Counted from the first letter of the stretch, positions 1-10,870 are shown. The stretch: DNA of 64,000 nucleotides from Periplaneta americana (GCF_040183065.1 NC_091118.1:205932186-205996185); one strand, 5' to 3'. Notes: a model not told the origin generated them from the letters alone. Translations and numbers: made by a program.

Positions 1-125
1 TGTCTGTTTGTTTGTTTATTTGTTCATTTGTTTATGTATATATTTTTAATGAATTTATTTATTAATTTATTTGTTTATTCGTTGTTCATTTGTTTTCTTT
101 TTATTTTATTTTATTTTATTTATCT
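1..125. repeat. T-rich simple repeat (TTTA/TTTG/TTTTA)
   Basis: Degenerate runs of TTTG, TTTA and TTTTA. Read on the minus strand this is an A-rich (AAAT/AAAAT) tract of the kind that ends LINE copies elsewhere in the window, and the adjacent sequence is probably the LINE 3' end it belongs to. Confidence 0.7.
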
Positions 126-420
126 GAAGTCATTGAACACAAAGTGTTTCAGACTTAGTCCAAAATAAATATTAAAAATAATTAATATACAAAATTTACA
201 AATTTCCATACTCTGTGTTAAACAATTCACTAATTTTATCTGTATTTTTATAAATTTTCATTATGTGAAATATTATCTACTGCAAATTTTAGTTTCTTGT
301 AAACAAATTTCTTGTAAGACATTTTTAATGTCATTTTAAATGTTACTGTTTTACATTCTTTGGCAACCTCACCAAGTTGAGGAAGATTGGATTATATATA
401 TGAAACGACTTATGAGCCAA
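126..420 (-). other. Possible 3' end of a degraded LINE
   Basis: No coding frame is visible. On the minus strand the sequence runs into an AT-rich untranslated-like stretch that ends at an (AAAT)-like tail, the same layout as the better-supported LINE 3' ends at 2085, 10865 and 12088. The assignment rests on layout only. Confidence 0.3.
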
Positions 421-423
421 TCA

Positions 424-556
424 CAGATTGATTGATTCATTCATTCATTTACCTATTCATTTACTTATTTATTAACATATTTATTTACTTAATACTTATT
501 TACTTACCTATTTATTTACTTACGCATTTATTTATTTATTTATTTATTTATTTATA
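424..556. repeat. Tetranucleotide repeat (ATTC/TTTA/TTAC)
   Basis: Interrupted tandem tetranucleotides, starting with ATTC/ATTG units and ending in about 10 TTTA units. Confidence 0.8.
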
Positions 557-1319
557 CTGACGGTTTATAAGCCCAGTGTGATAGATGTAGCGCAAAATAA
601 TTCCTAAATTTCGTCTAAAATTATAATTAATATCTATATAATTACACCTCTGGTGGTGCATAATGTATTGTCCCAGAAACGTCTGATGTTTCGTCAGGTG
701 AAGGAATTTCAGGTGGAAGGAAGAAGCGTAAACATGTAAGATGATTCGCTGTATTAAAGGAATCAGTAAATGATGTCCGAATGACGTTATGGTTCCATTT
801 TAAAAATAAGTTACCAAGCAAATTGTTCTACAAGACCTGTTTTAATGAGGAATGTGAATTTGAAACTTATAATAAAAAACCTGACCGAAGAAGGAAATGT
901 CCGGTGCACATCATCCTGTCTCCTCTCTACAAAGAATCACCACAGATTACTCATATATTCGCAAAATACAAGAACATTCTGGACTCACTTCCACTCATTG
1001 CATCTGTCCATCACGAATTTTTCCGCTCCCTTCCATAAGAGCAAGAAGAGTAACAGCTAGGAATGATTATCTTCGGGAAACTAATAGATCTACAGGTGAT
1101 GAAAATGACTTGTTTGATTCAAATTATGATTTGGAGTAGTCTATTTTGTTTTATTTCCATTCATCATTGTAAGCGCTATAAACTTAAACTTTTGGCAGGC
1201 GGGTCTTTTCTGGTAACACGACCAGGCGCGCAGAGAACACTGTGCGCCACACATTTTTTTTATTAAAAACTGCCTTTTCTATAATGTTAACTGAAAATTT
1301 TTAGGAGCGTTTTCATACA
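557..1319. other. No supported gene
   Basis: Contains a short open frame at 781-1038 (+) that matches nothing I recognise and overlaps other short frames. I see no splice structure, terminal repeat or family motif. It may be a decayed transposon body. Confidence 0.4.

Positions 1320-1357
<38 letters not shown>
1320..1357. repeat. (ATT)n microsatellite
   Basis: About 12 uninterrupted ATT units directly upstream of the LINE A remnant. Confidence 0.9.
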
Positions 1358-1363
1358 GTCACG

Positions 1364-2080
1364 TTGATTACATTTATAATCACGCAATCAGAATGCTAGG
1401 AATAATACGGTCAATAACTTATTCTTTTTCCACGCCCGATTCTCTTTTAATGCTATACTATACATTGGTGCGATCGAAACTCGAATATGCATCTGTAGTT
1501 TGGAACTCGATTACAACTACGGACTCGGCTAAATTAGAAAATATACAAAGAAAATTTATATCCTTATGTTCATTCACATTTTTGCCCATTAATTCCGGGT
1601 ATAGTTATGAGAGAAAATGTGAATATTTTAATTGTCAAAATCTATATGCTAGACGCCATGAGCTAGATTATCTGTTCTTTTGTAAAGTCCTCAAAGGTGA
1701 TATATCCTGTGACTCTTTCTTAAACAATATTACCTTACGTATTCCAACAAAAGATATGAGAGCCCACAAACTTTTCTATATTAGAAATTCGAAATTTCTC
1801 TCACCAGTCTCCAGATGCATTAAAAATGCCAACATGCATGGCTGCGAATTCGATCCCTTCAAAGTATAGACTTTGTTTGCTCTTGGCAACGACTTATCAT
1901 TTATGTATTCTTTTAGGCATTATACTCAATTATCATTGTCTCATAGTATTCTTAGTTATCCATTCTTCGTCATTATTGTAATTAATTGTAATTATATTAA
2001 TGTGTAATAATTATTTTTGTTTTATGTTTTTGTTACATTTGTGCTGAACTGTAATTGGCCACTGGCTGTTGTACAGCACA

Positions 2081-2116
<36 letters not shown>

Positions 2117-2138
2117 AATAAAATAAATAAAAATAAAA
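1364..2138 (+). mobile_element. LINE family A, 5'-truncated copy 1
   Basis: The element holds the end of a non-LTR retrotransposon ORF2 (open to the stop at 1867-1869), a 3' untranslated region and an (AAAT)n tail from about 2082. The protein begins in the region equivalent to YNHAIRMLGI and contains RSKLEYASVVWN and KLENIQRKF, typical of the C-terminal part of Jockey/CR1-like reverse transcriptases (thumb and connection region after the catalytic palm). The YADD/FADD palm is missing, so this is a dead 5'-truncated copy. A second copy with the same frame lies at 21995-23245 on the minus strand. Both share a 3' UTR resembling 'gctgaactgtaattggcc' before the tail. Clade assignment is by motif only. 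Confidence 0.8.
1393..1869 (+). pseudogene. Reverse transcriptase C-terminal remnant (LINE A)
   Basis: An open frame of 158 codons from an internal Met. It aligns along its whole length with the minus-strand frame at 22252-22728; shared segments include SKLEYASVVWNSIT, KLENIQRKFISLCS, YARRH and LDYLF. A full ORF2 would be several times longer and would include an endonuclease and an FADD palm, neither of which is present here. There is no reason to think it is translated from a host promoter. Confidence 0.75.
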
Positions 2139-2163
2139 TTATTATTATTATTATTATTGTTAC

Positions 2164-2230
<67 letters not shown>
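2139..2230. repeat. (ATT)n microsatellite
   Basis: About 30 ATT units with one interruption near 2158-2166. The repeat separates the LINE A tail from the LINE B fragment, so the junction may come from insertion into a repeat. Confidence 0.9.
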
Positions 2231-2231
<1 letters not shown>

Positions 2232-2858
2232 CAGCTTCTTGTCTATGCGGATGACGTGAATATGTTAGGAGAAAATCCACAAACGGTTAGGGAAAACACG
2301 GAAATTCTAGTTGAAGCAAGTAAAGCGATAGGGTTGGAAGTAAATCCCGAAAAGACTAAGTATATGATTATGTCTCGTGACCAGAATATTGTACGAAATG
2401 GAACTATAAAAATTGGAGATTAATCTTTCGAAGAGGTGGAAAAATTCAAATATCTTGGAGCAACAGTAACAAATATAAATGACACTCGGGAGGAAATTAA
2501 ACGCAGAATAAATATGGGAAATGCCTGTTATTATTCGGTTGAGAAGCTTTTGTCATCTAGTCTTCTGTCAAAAAATCTGAAAGTTAGAATTTATAAAACA
2601 GTTATATTACCGGTTGTTCTGTATGGTTGTGAAAGTTGGACTCTCACTTTGAGAGAGGAACAGAGATTAAGGGTATTTGAGAATAAGGTTCTTAGGAAAA
2701 TATTTGGGGCTAAGAGGGATGAAGTTACAGGAGAATGGAGGAAGTTACACAACGCAGAACTGCACGTATTGTATTCTTCACCTGACATAATTGGGAACAT
2801 TAAATCCAAACGTTTGAGATGGGCAGGGCATGTAGCACGTATGGGCGTATCCAGAAAT
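2231..2858 (+). pseudogene. Reverse transcriptase remnant (LINE family B, copy 1, left part)
   Basis: The frame starts inside the palm at [15 protein letters not shown], the catalytic YADD box, and continues through the conserved KFKYLGATVTN, LKVRIYKTVILPVVLYGCE and RLRWAGHVARMG blocks of endonuclease/reverse-transcriptase LINEs. One in-frame stop (TAA at 2421-2423) interrupts it just before the KFKYLG block. The ORF is then cut at 2858 by a foldback element and resumes at 3808. Other copies of the family are at 8268-9490, 23935-25452 and 35035-35502, all on the minus strand. I do not assign a clade with confidence. Confidence 0.8.
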
Positions 2859-3797
2859 TATTAATAAGTATTTAATGAATTTCAATCTTAAGGCATATAA
2901 ACTTGCAAATGTTTATTTGCTATTTAATAACAATATATGAACGTTTTCGCCGTTTAGGGCATCTTCAGATATAACAAAACATATTATCTGGACCTATAAT
3001 AGCATATTATGCAAATAACAAGGGAAATAGAGAACAATATATGTGATACATGAAATTCATGAGCTTTATGTAGATATAACATGATACAGGATGAATATTG
3101 AGATAATCTTTAAATTTGAACTTAGACTGGACGAATGTTTTATTTTATACATATAGCTCATGTTACAATTAATATACATTGTTTAAAATTTGTCAATGAT
3201 GTTAATTTAAAATTTACAATGATGATAATAAAATATTTAAAGTAATCATGGCTGAAAGTTGTCGTAAGTTACAAGATAGTATGCGTAGTTAATGTTCTTG
3301 TGTTTTGTAATTATTTCGCCAACGGCCTCTCTAAGCGAAATAATTACAAAACACAAGAACTTTCAGCCATGATTACTTTAAATATTTTATTATCATCATT
3401 GTAAATTTTAAATTAACATCATTGACAAATTTTAAACATTGTATATTAATTGTAACATGAGCTATATGTATAAAATAAAATATTCGTCCAGTCTAAGTTC
3501 AAATTTAAAGATTATCTCAATATTCATCCTGTATCATGTTATATCTACATAAAGCTCATGAATTTCATGTATCACATATATTGTTCTCTATTTCCCTTGT
3601 TATTTGCATAATATGCTATTATAGGTCCAGGTAATATGTTTTGTTATATCTGAAGATGCCCTAAACGGCGAAAACGTTCATATATTCTTATTAAATAGCA
3701 AATAAACATTTGCAAGTTTATATGCCTTAAGATTGAAATTCATTAAATACTTATTAATAATTTACCAGGCATATTGATATATTAAAATGAATTGTGA
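2859..3797. mobile_element. Foldback element (near-perfect 0.9-kb palindrome) inside LINE B
   Basis: The left arm (2859-3319) and right arm (3335-3764) are inverted copies with few mismatches, separated by a 15-nt loop (3320-3334). The left arm carries about 33 extra bases near 3262-3295, and the right end extends about 33 bp beyond the palindrome. The element interrupts an otherwise continuous LINE B reading frame. The 10-bp word ATCCAGAAAT is present on both sides (2849-2858 and 3798-3807) but occurs once in uninterrupted copies, so it is a probable target duplication. No open frame codes for a transposase, so the element is non-autonomous. Confidence 0.8.
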
Positions 3798-4014
3798 ATC
3801 CAGAAATGCATATATGTAGAGTATTAGTTGGGAGGCCGGAGGGAAAAAGACCTTTGGGGAGGCCGAGACGTAGGTGGGAAGATAATATTAAAATGTATTT
3901 GAGAGAGGTGGGATACGGTGGTAGAGACTGAATTAATCTTGCTCAGAATAGGGACCAATGGCGGGCTTATGTGAGGGCGGCAATGAACCTCCGGGTTCCT
4001 GAAAAGCCAGTAAG

Positions 4015-4018
<4 letters not shown>
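3798..4018 (+). mobile_element. LINE family B, copy 1, right part (3' end)
   Basis: Continues the LINE B sequence after the foldback insertion. It encodes the VGRPEGKRPLGRPRRRW-like block, with substitutions and stops, through the terminal NLRVP segment. It ends in the family-specific 'aagccagtaagtaagta' tail, which runs directly into an (ATT)n repeat. Confidence 0.8.
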
Positions 4019-4063
<45 letters not shown>

Positions 4064-4145
4064 GGTTATTATTGTTATTATTATTGATTGTTATTAGTAT
4101 TAATTATTATTATTAGTATTATTATTAATTTATTATTAATTGTCA
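4019..4145. repeat. (ATT)n microsatellite, interrupted
   Basis: Runs of TTA/ATT with interruptions, immediately after the 3' end of LINE B. Confidence 0.85.
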
Positions 4146-4790
4146 TTATTGAGTGTAATTAGTTACCACTGCCGGGTATATACTCATTTTCAGTGTGAAT
4201 AAATACATACGTACATACAATGTCTTCAATGTTATATCAATTTATGGCGAATAGTTTATCTGCAATTAAATCATAGCATATTTGCATTTTTTTACTTACC
4301 TGGCATCAGAGTTACGGCTTGCGAAATACTAAAGTCTAGTAGAATGAAGTCTGGAAGACTTTCTGCACATTGCAGATGTTGCGTACAATCTGACGACAGG
4401 GCTGCGGACTACAGAGCGTGATTTAAGGGGCGGTTTTGTAACACCGTTTACGTAGTCTTGTTTTGGAGTGGACGAGGACAGTTATTTTCCATTGTCACGA
4501 AATAAACAAACCTTGCACGTTGCCATTTAATATTAATGCAGTATTTCACAAACCACGCTTGTGTTCTGGATAATGAGCCACTAGCGTTATAAATTCATTA
4601 TGTATGTATACATATTCCTGTGTGCTGTGTATTGCAATAGAGACATGAACTTTCCGAGTACCGGGACCTACCTTCATTAGGATATAGTTTATTTGTAATC
4701 ATAATAATCACAGACATTCAACGTTATGTTAATAGATGTCAGCAATGGCGTTGTTCACGCGGTATCATGTAGCCTACTGATCCCCTGATT
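4146..4790. other. No supported gene
   Basis: AT-rich sequence with no long frame, terminal repeat or RNA gene that I can recognise. Confidence 0.5.
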
Positions 4791-4794
4791 CGAG

Positions 4795-4980
4795 ACTGGA
4801 TTCGGGGCGCCGCGCCGGTTTGAAACCCGCTCGGGCCTGGTACCTAGTTGGATTTTTCCGAGGTTTTCTCCCATTTGTAAAGAAAAGTCAGGTAACTAGA
4901 CAGCTGTTTCTTGGACACATGTCGCCAAATACCATCTTGCTATTATGAAATCTTTCACATCTGATAACATTTTATTTAAT
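4795..4980 (+). repeat. SINE-like repeat fragment
   Basis: Contains the segments 'cgggcctggtacctagttgg' and 'tttttccgaggttttctccc', which recur on the opposite strand at 31030-31210 and 61720-61840. This is the conserved body of an interspersed insect SINE-type repeat. The tRNA-like head is too degraded to define a start. Confidence 0.5.
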
Positions 4981-4983
4981 AGA

Positions 4984-6800
4984 CTAGCTGTACCCGTGCG
5001 CTCCGCTGCACTTATTAGAAATACATATAAAGTAATTACATAATTAAAATAGAACATTGGGTCCAGAGAACATTCGTGATTGATAGAAGAATAAGTCGCT
5101 TAATATGATACTTAATTTAAATTGTATTTAAATAATTAAAATGCTATCATTTTGGTCCAGAGACCACTCATTTGGTGCATTGATAATTCGTTTAACATTT
5201 TTCTAAATTAGTCTTGAATGCATCCTTTAATAAATCACTCCAAATTAATACAGTTCATTGTGTACGTAGATCATTTTTATGTTAACATTACTGCGCATCT
5301 TTTTTTATTGCTAAGTTTATTTTATTCATGCCTTTACATCTGTGGTCATGTCGCGTGTTTAGAATGTGTGGGTACATCAGTAGGCCGTTTTTACTCTTGT
5401 TGAGTTCCTGTTTCTATTGTGTGTTGTAGATGGCTTGTGTTCATGTAACTGATTATAGACTTTGATTAATGTTTTTGGTATTTGTAATTGAGGCAGTGAT
5501 GAATAATGGCATGTATCTTTCCAATCCGGCATTTGACTTTATGACTAAGGGAAATCGTGAAAAACCTCAGTCAGATTGGTCGGCCACGGGGTTTGAACCC
5601 GGGACCCCCGAATGCGTGTCTCAAATGCTACCGCCTGAGCCAACTCGTTGGGTTGTATATCATTGTTTATGCAAATAAAAAAATGAGGTACCTTACATAA
5701 ATATTATTTTAAGAAACACAGGAAACGAATATGGGTAAATTATAACTTGAGCGCAGAAACGCCATTTCATGACGCCTTTTAAAATAACTCGGCTCCAGTG
5801 ATCTCTATGGTAAAATGAGTATAATAATGTTATACAATATTTCGACAGAATATCAAGTTTTCTGTGCGTACAGATTTCTTTTCATCTTACCTCAGTCCTC
5901 ATTTGTAGCATTACATCCATCTAGAGAAACTACAAATTTCAAATTGTGAAGGTTAATTAGCTTCTGAGATTACTTCATACAAACACACAGAATATTCTCT
6001 GTATATTAATATTGACAAACGTCAAGACCGCCTTAAATAGACGGAGTTATTTGTTTTGATTTCATTGTAGCCATCGTCGTCGTTCCTGCAATAACTCCTA
6101 TGTCACATATCGATTTTCAGATTTTTTCTCTATTAAATAACTTAAATAGTGATGCAGCAAATAATACAATCTACTATATATAACTTAATTATATTTCTTT
6201 CTTTCGAAAATGTAAGAATTCACGATCTCCTATGCAGTACTGCCATAGGATGAATAAATTTGTTTTCCTTCCTACTAAAAAATTTAATATCTTGCATACA
6301 GAATTTACGGAACAACGACACTATAATCTGAGGCGGCGATAGAAATGTATTGTATTGTTATTTTAAAACTCTTGTATATCCTTAAATATCAGTCCTATCA
6401 AACTTTTGCTTGGGATAAAACTTATCGGAAATTATTTTTAAAGAAACTTTTGTTATGTAACATTTTTTTTTTACAAAAATCAATAATAAGCGAGATATTT
6501 CGGTTAATTTAATTCAGACCCCCTTATAACCCCCCTTTTAATAAAGTATTTTGAATGTCATATAGCCTAAAATCTAAGTTACAACGAACTTAATTTATGT
6601 TCCAATTTTCATCGAAATCCGTTCAGCCATTATCGCGTGAAAAGGTAACAAACATACAGACAGACAGACAGACATACAAACAACAATAAAAAAAGATTTT
6701 CTGTTTCAGGATGATTTTAATATATATGTTAACATCAATTATTTTTGGAAAAGCGAAAATTACCAGGAAAATTTCGCATACACATTTATTATAGTATAGA
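4984..6800 (-). mobile_element. Helitron-like non-autonomous element, copy 1
   Basis: Read on the minus strand, it starts with TC (TCTATACTATAATAAATGTG) after an A and ends with CTAG before a T. About 8 nt before the end lies a short GC-rich hairpin (GTGCAGCGGAGCGCAC). Insertion between A and T with a TC start, a subterminal hairpin and a CTRR end is the Helitron signature. There is no target duplication and no Rep/helicase coding, so it is non-autonomous. A tRNA-type SINE lies inside (about 5470-5670). Copies 2 (7100-8184) and 3 (44322-45592) share both ends or the 5' half. Confidence 0.7.
5470..5670 (-). mobile_element. tRNA-derived SINE inside Helitron copy 1
   Basis: On the minus strand the sequence reads TTGGCTCAGGCGGTAGC (A-box-like) followed about 25 nt later by GTCCCGGGTTCAAACCCC (B box), the internal RNA polymerase III promoter of a tRNA-derived SINE head. 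The neighbouring Helitron copies lack this segment. The 3' boundary is approximate. Confidence 0.55.
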
Positions 6801-7099
6801 TTATATTATATAAAAAGTGCGTTGATAACGGATGTACTCCGATAAGTAAGTTTTTAATTTGTTGTGGGAGCTCTTGAATCTCATAAGCAACAACTTTTAC
6901 AACAGCGCAACATTATCTGCTTGGATCATTACCCAATTTCTTTTGCATTGCATTTATTACATATATATATTTTTATGTATTTTAACACGATTCAATTGAG
7001 CATAGTTAAAATCTGAATTATAAAATAATGGATTGCTAAGCTAACGTACTATTACTGCATACTAAATCAATACACTCTCGTTGTTCGTTAATTCTCTGA
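6801..7099. other. No supported gene
   Basis: AT-rich spacer between the two Helitron-like elements. It may be the divergent part of copy 2, but I could not align it to the other copies. Confidence 0.4.
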
Positions 7100-8184
7100 G
7101 ATTAAAATGAGTGTGTACATAAATATTATTTTAAGAAATACAGAAAACGAATGTATAAAATAGCCTATCAAATTTTCTATGCATAAGAAGCTATTTTAAA
7201 CTTACCTATCCTCGTTTTACTCACGTTACTGTAATAACATTATAGCATTATGTCCATCTAGAGAAACTACACTTTCCAATGGTGAAATAATAATTAATTA
7301 TACAAATCGGTTAATTTAGCTTCTGATATTACTTCATACAAACACAGGAACATTGTCTGTAGGCTATGTTTAATAGCTTTCGATTGTTGTCCAAGGCCCC
7401 TTTTTCGATTGTTGTTGTCCAAGGCCCCTTATAGACGAAGTTATTTGTTCTTATTTCATTGCACCGTCTTAGATGGCAGTTATTTTAATTTTAAAACTCA
7501 TTGATCTCATTAAATATCAGTCCTACCAAAATTTTGTAAAGAATAAAACTTATCGAAAATCATTTTTAAAGAAACTTTGGTTATGTATTTTTTTTTTACA
7601 AAAATCAATAATAAGCGACATATTTTGATTTATTTAATTCAGGCCCCCTTATAACCCCCTTTTTAAATAAAGAATTTTGAATGTCATATAGCCTAAAATC
7701 TAAGTTAAAATGAACTTAATTCATATTCCAATTTTCATATAAATTGGTTAGCCATTATCGCGTGAAAAGGTAACAAACATCCAGACAGACATACAAACAA
7801 AAATTTCAAAAAAGCGATTTTCGGTTTCAGGGTGGTCAATCATATATGAAGAGTTCGCGGGAAAAGCGATGAATGTCACATTTCTGTTAAGGATTAGATA
7901 ATGATCTAATTGAGTCTATAACTGCAAGATGTAGTGCTGTTTCTATAGAAAATAAAAGGAAAGGATTACTGCATTCGTGGTGATAATTTCCTTTTTACCA
8001 TTTTTCATAAGAACAACATTAAATTTCGCAGTGATCCAATGATTTAGATAATGACATCAACCTTAAAAAAAACTGTGACATTCATCGTTTTTCCCGCGAA
8101 CTCTTCATATGTTAGGACAAATTATTTTTGGAAAATCGAAAATTACCAGTACAATTTCTGCTACAGATTTATTATTAGTATAGA
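7100..8184 (-). mobile_element. Helitron-like element, copy 2 (3'-truncated)
   Basis: Its 5' end, TCTATACTAATAATAAATCT read on the minus strand from 8184, is the same as in copy 3. Body sequence 7108-7840 parallels 5687-6710 of copy 1, including the conserved 'ccattatcgcgtgaaaagg' segment. The CTAG/hairpin end is absent, so the copy is truncated near 7100. A 261-bp MITE interrupts it at 7847-8107. Confidence 0.65.
7847..8107. mobile_element. TA-flanked MITE inside Helitron copy 2
   Basis: Both ends carry a terminal inverted repeat of about 34 bp beginning TGAAGAGTTCGCGGGAAAA. The right copy differs by about one or two bases. Flanking TA dinucleotides (7845-7846 and 8108-8109), together with the uninterrupted sequence in copies 1 and 3, show a clean insertion. 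TA duplication suggests mobilisation by a Tc1/mariner-type transposase. No coding capacity. Confidence 0.8.
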
Positions 8185-8267
8185 TAGATAGATAAAAATA
8201 ATGGATATCGTCAAATTATATACGACTTGACAATTTTTTCATCACACTTATTTACTTACTTACAAAT

Positions 8268-9490
8268 GACTTTTAGAGAACCCTGAGGTACATTGCCGTT
8301 CTCACATAAGCCCGCCATCGGTCCCTATCCTAAGCAAGATTAATCCAGTGCCTAGCATCATATCCCCTCAATCAAATCCGTTCTAATATTATCCTCCCAT
8401 CTACGTCTCGGCCTCCCCAAAGGTGTTTTTCCTCAGGTCTCCCAACTAACAATATATATGCATTTCTGGTTTTCTCATACGTGCAAACGTCTGGATTTAA
8501 TGTTGCTAATAATTATGTTACGTTAAGAATACAATGCGTGCAGTTCTGCGTTGTGTAACGTTCTCCATTCTCTTGTAACTTCATCCCAATTAGTTCTAAA
8601 TATTCTCGTAAGTACCTTATTCTCAAACACCCTTAACCTCTGTTCCTCTCTCAAAGTGGGAATACATGTTTCACAACCATAAAGAACAACCGGTAATATA
8701 ACTGTTTTATAAATTCTAACTTTCATTTTTTTTAAAGCAGACTGGATGATAAAAGCTTCTCAACCGAATAATAACACGCATTTACCATATTAATTCTATG
8801 TTAAATTTGCTCTCTAGTGTCATTTATATTTGTTACTGTTGCTCAAAGATATTTCAATTTTTAAACCTCTTCAAAGCACGAATTTCAAATGTCTATATTT
8901 CCAATTCTTACAATATTCTGGTCACGAGACATAATCATATATTTTCTTTTTCGGAATTTATTTTCAAACCTACTACATTATTTTCTTCAAGTAAAATTCA
9001 CTTGTTTTTCCCTAATCGTTTGTGGATTTTCTCCTAACATATTGACGTCATCCGCATAGAAAAGTAGCTGATGTAACCCGTTCAGTTCCAAACCTTCTCT
9101 GTTATCCTGGACTTTCCTGATGACATATTCTAGAGCGAAATTAAAAAATAAAGGTGATAGTGCATATCCTTGCTTTAGCCCGCAGTGAATTGCAAAAGCA
9201 TCAGATAGACCTATACGTACTCTGCTGTAAGTTTCACTGAGACACATTTTAATTAATCGAACTAGTTTCAAATTCAGTAAGAATGTTATATAAAACTTCT
9301 CTCTTAATCGAGTCATATATTTTTTTTAATTCTATGAATAACTGATGCACTGTACCCTTATACTCCCATTTTTTCTCCAATATCTGTCGAATACAAAAAA
9401 TCTGATCAATAGTCGATCTATTACGCTTAAAACCACACTGATGATTCCCAATAATTTCGTTTACGGAGTTAATCTTCTCAAAAGAATATT
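8268..9490 (-). pseudogene. Reverse transcriptase remnant (LINE B copy 2)
   Basis: On the minus strand the best frame (9316-8987) carries [19 protein letters not shown] and [15 protein letters not shown] (palm motifs B and C). A separate frame (8726-8523) carries LKVRIYKTVILPVVLYGCE. The copy has several frameshifts and a deletion around 8500, and its 3' end lies near 8268 at the (TAAG)-like tail. Its 5' end abuts a transposase fragment near 9480-9490. It is clearly more decayed than copies 3 and 4. Confidence 0.75.
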
Positions 9491-9712
9491 GGAAAAGTTT
9501 GTTTTAATACATTAATAAGAAAGTCCTGATAACGAGCTCCAGTTATTCTCTGTGGTAGCACGTATGGTCCTATTAATCTATCATCAAGAACGCTTGGCCA
9601 TAAGTTGATTGAGAATCGGTGCTGATGCCTTGTTTCTTCAACTGCATGGGGATTTTCATCAGCCCACACATGCTGATTACGAAAATTCACAACACCATCT
9701 CTGCTGAACCCT
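9478..9712 (-). pseudogene. Tc1/mariner (IS630)-type transposase fragment
   Basis: The minus-strand frame encodes FSRDGVVNFRNQHVWADENP, then RFSINLWPSVLDDRLIGPYV and LPQRITGARYQDFLINVL. This pattern is characteristic of the DDE domain of IS630/Tc1-mariner-like transposases that often carry a DUF4817 domain in arthropods. Only about 75 codons remain, and the fragment is cut where LINE B begins. No terminal repeats were found around it. Confidence 0.6.
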
Positions 9713-9829
9713 GTTCATATCCGCGCAACCAGACTTTTATTTTCAGTATTCCTTGCGACGTATCAGTATTCCATGCCAGGGGTGTCAACTACGGTATGAT
9801 TATCTGGTAGTCTGCTGTATTGGAGGACA

Positions 9830-9877
9830 GAGAAATGCATTGCCATGAATGGACGTCACATTGAGCACCTCCTGTGA
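9830..9877 (+). pseudogene. Probable transposase C-terminus
   Basis: Plus-strand codons give EKCIAMNGRHIEHLL and a stop. CI-x2-NG-x-HIEHLL is the usual C-terminus of the same transposase group as the fragment at 9478-9712, but here it lies on the opposite strand, which suggests an inversion or two separate copies. Confidence 0.45.
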
Positions 9878-10229
9878 ACAAGTGTTCAGATCTCAGAAAG
9901 TATGTGTTGTAGGACCCATGTTTATTAGACATTATTTTTTTGTTTTGGTGCATAGTATTACCTCCTAAAATATTGGATACTTTTTTAACACATTGTATAA
10001 TATGTTAAAGAAAGCATCCAATATTGCGAGATATATTCATCAAAACAAGAAATTGACCTAATAAAAAACATGAGTTCTAAAATTAGTACCTTCCGAGAGA
10101 TATCAACTGCCTAGATCGTCTAGGCCTAAATCCGACACTGAAAGATATAACTTTACCCGTAAATTTGACCATATAACGCCTTCCCTCCAGTTACTTTCGT
10201 GGGTGCGTCTGAAGGAATGAAGAACAATA
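9878..10229. other. No supported gene
   Basis: No recognisable frame or repeat boundary. It may include the end of the transposon whose C-terminus precedes it. Confidence 0.4.
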
Positions 10230-10820
10230 CATTCACTGTCTCTTCTGTTTAGAATCATGCATACTTCTACTCCGAATTATCTGTTATCGCGCTTTCAATT
10301 TCTTACAACTCTTCGAAACCGACATCAAGCACTTCTTTCTATCCCTCATCATAGAACGTCTTTATACTCATCTTCCTATACTGTAGAAATACCTCGCCTC
10401 TGGAATTCGTTACCTAATGACGTCAGGGACTGCCGGACTTTATCACAATTCAAAATTAAATTGGAAAATTTTGTCTTAGTTAATGTTTTTAGGTATTGCT
10501 AGAAGTATTGATTTGTGTTTTTTTTTTCTTTTTCTTTTTTAATGTAGATTAAAATTGCAAGTTTCTTGTTTATGTTAGTTAATTAGTTAGGATACAATTA
10601 ATTATGATACTTAATGACTCATTTAAAGTTTGTGTGACTGCAACCTGTGTATATTTTTGTATGGCTTTACTTTTTTATAGTGTTTTCTCTCTCTATTTCT
10701 TTATTTCTTGTGTAGCTTTATTTTGTATATAGTGCATTTTTTCTCTGTTTATTTCTATTATTGTATCTGTATTCCTGGTGTTGTGGAAGAGAAGGCCTGA
10801 TGGCCTTAACTACACCAGAA

Positions 10821-10868
<48 letters not shown>

Positions 10869-10870
10869 AA
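10230..10870 (+). mobile_element. LINE family C, 3'-end fragment
   Basis: The frame at 10257-10502 ends with IPRLWNSLPNDVRDCRTLSQFKIKL, the usual C-terminus of Jockey/CR1-type LINE polymerases. It is followed by about 300 bp of untranslated sequence ending 'ggccttaactacaccag' and an (AATA)n tail at 10821-10866. Heavily 5'-truncated. The small frame has no independent meaning. Confidence 0.7.

Noticed and set aside
781-1139. Overlapping short frames as a gene
   Set aside because: Three frames overlap in different phases, none recognisable. No supporting splice sites or family motif.
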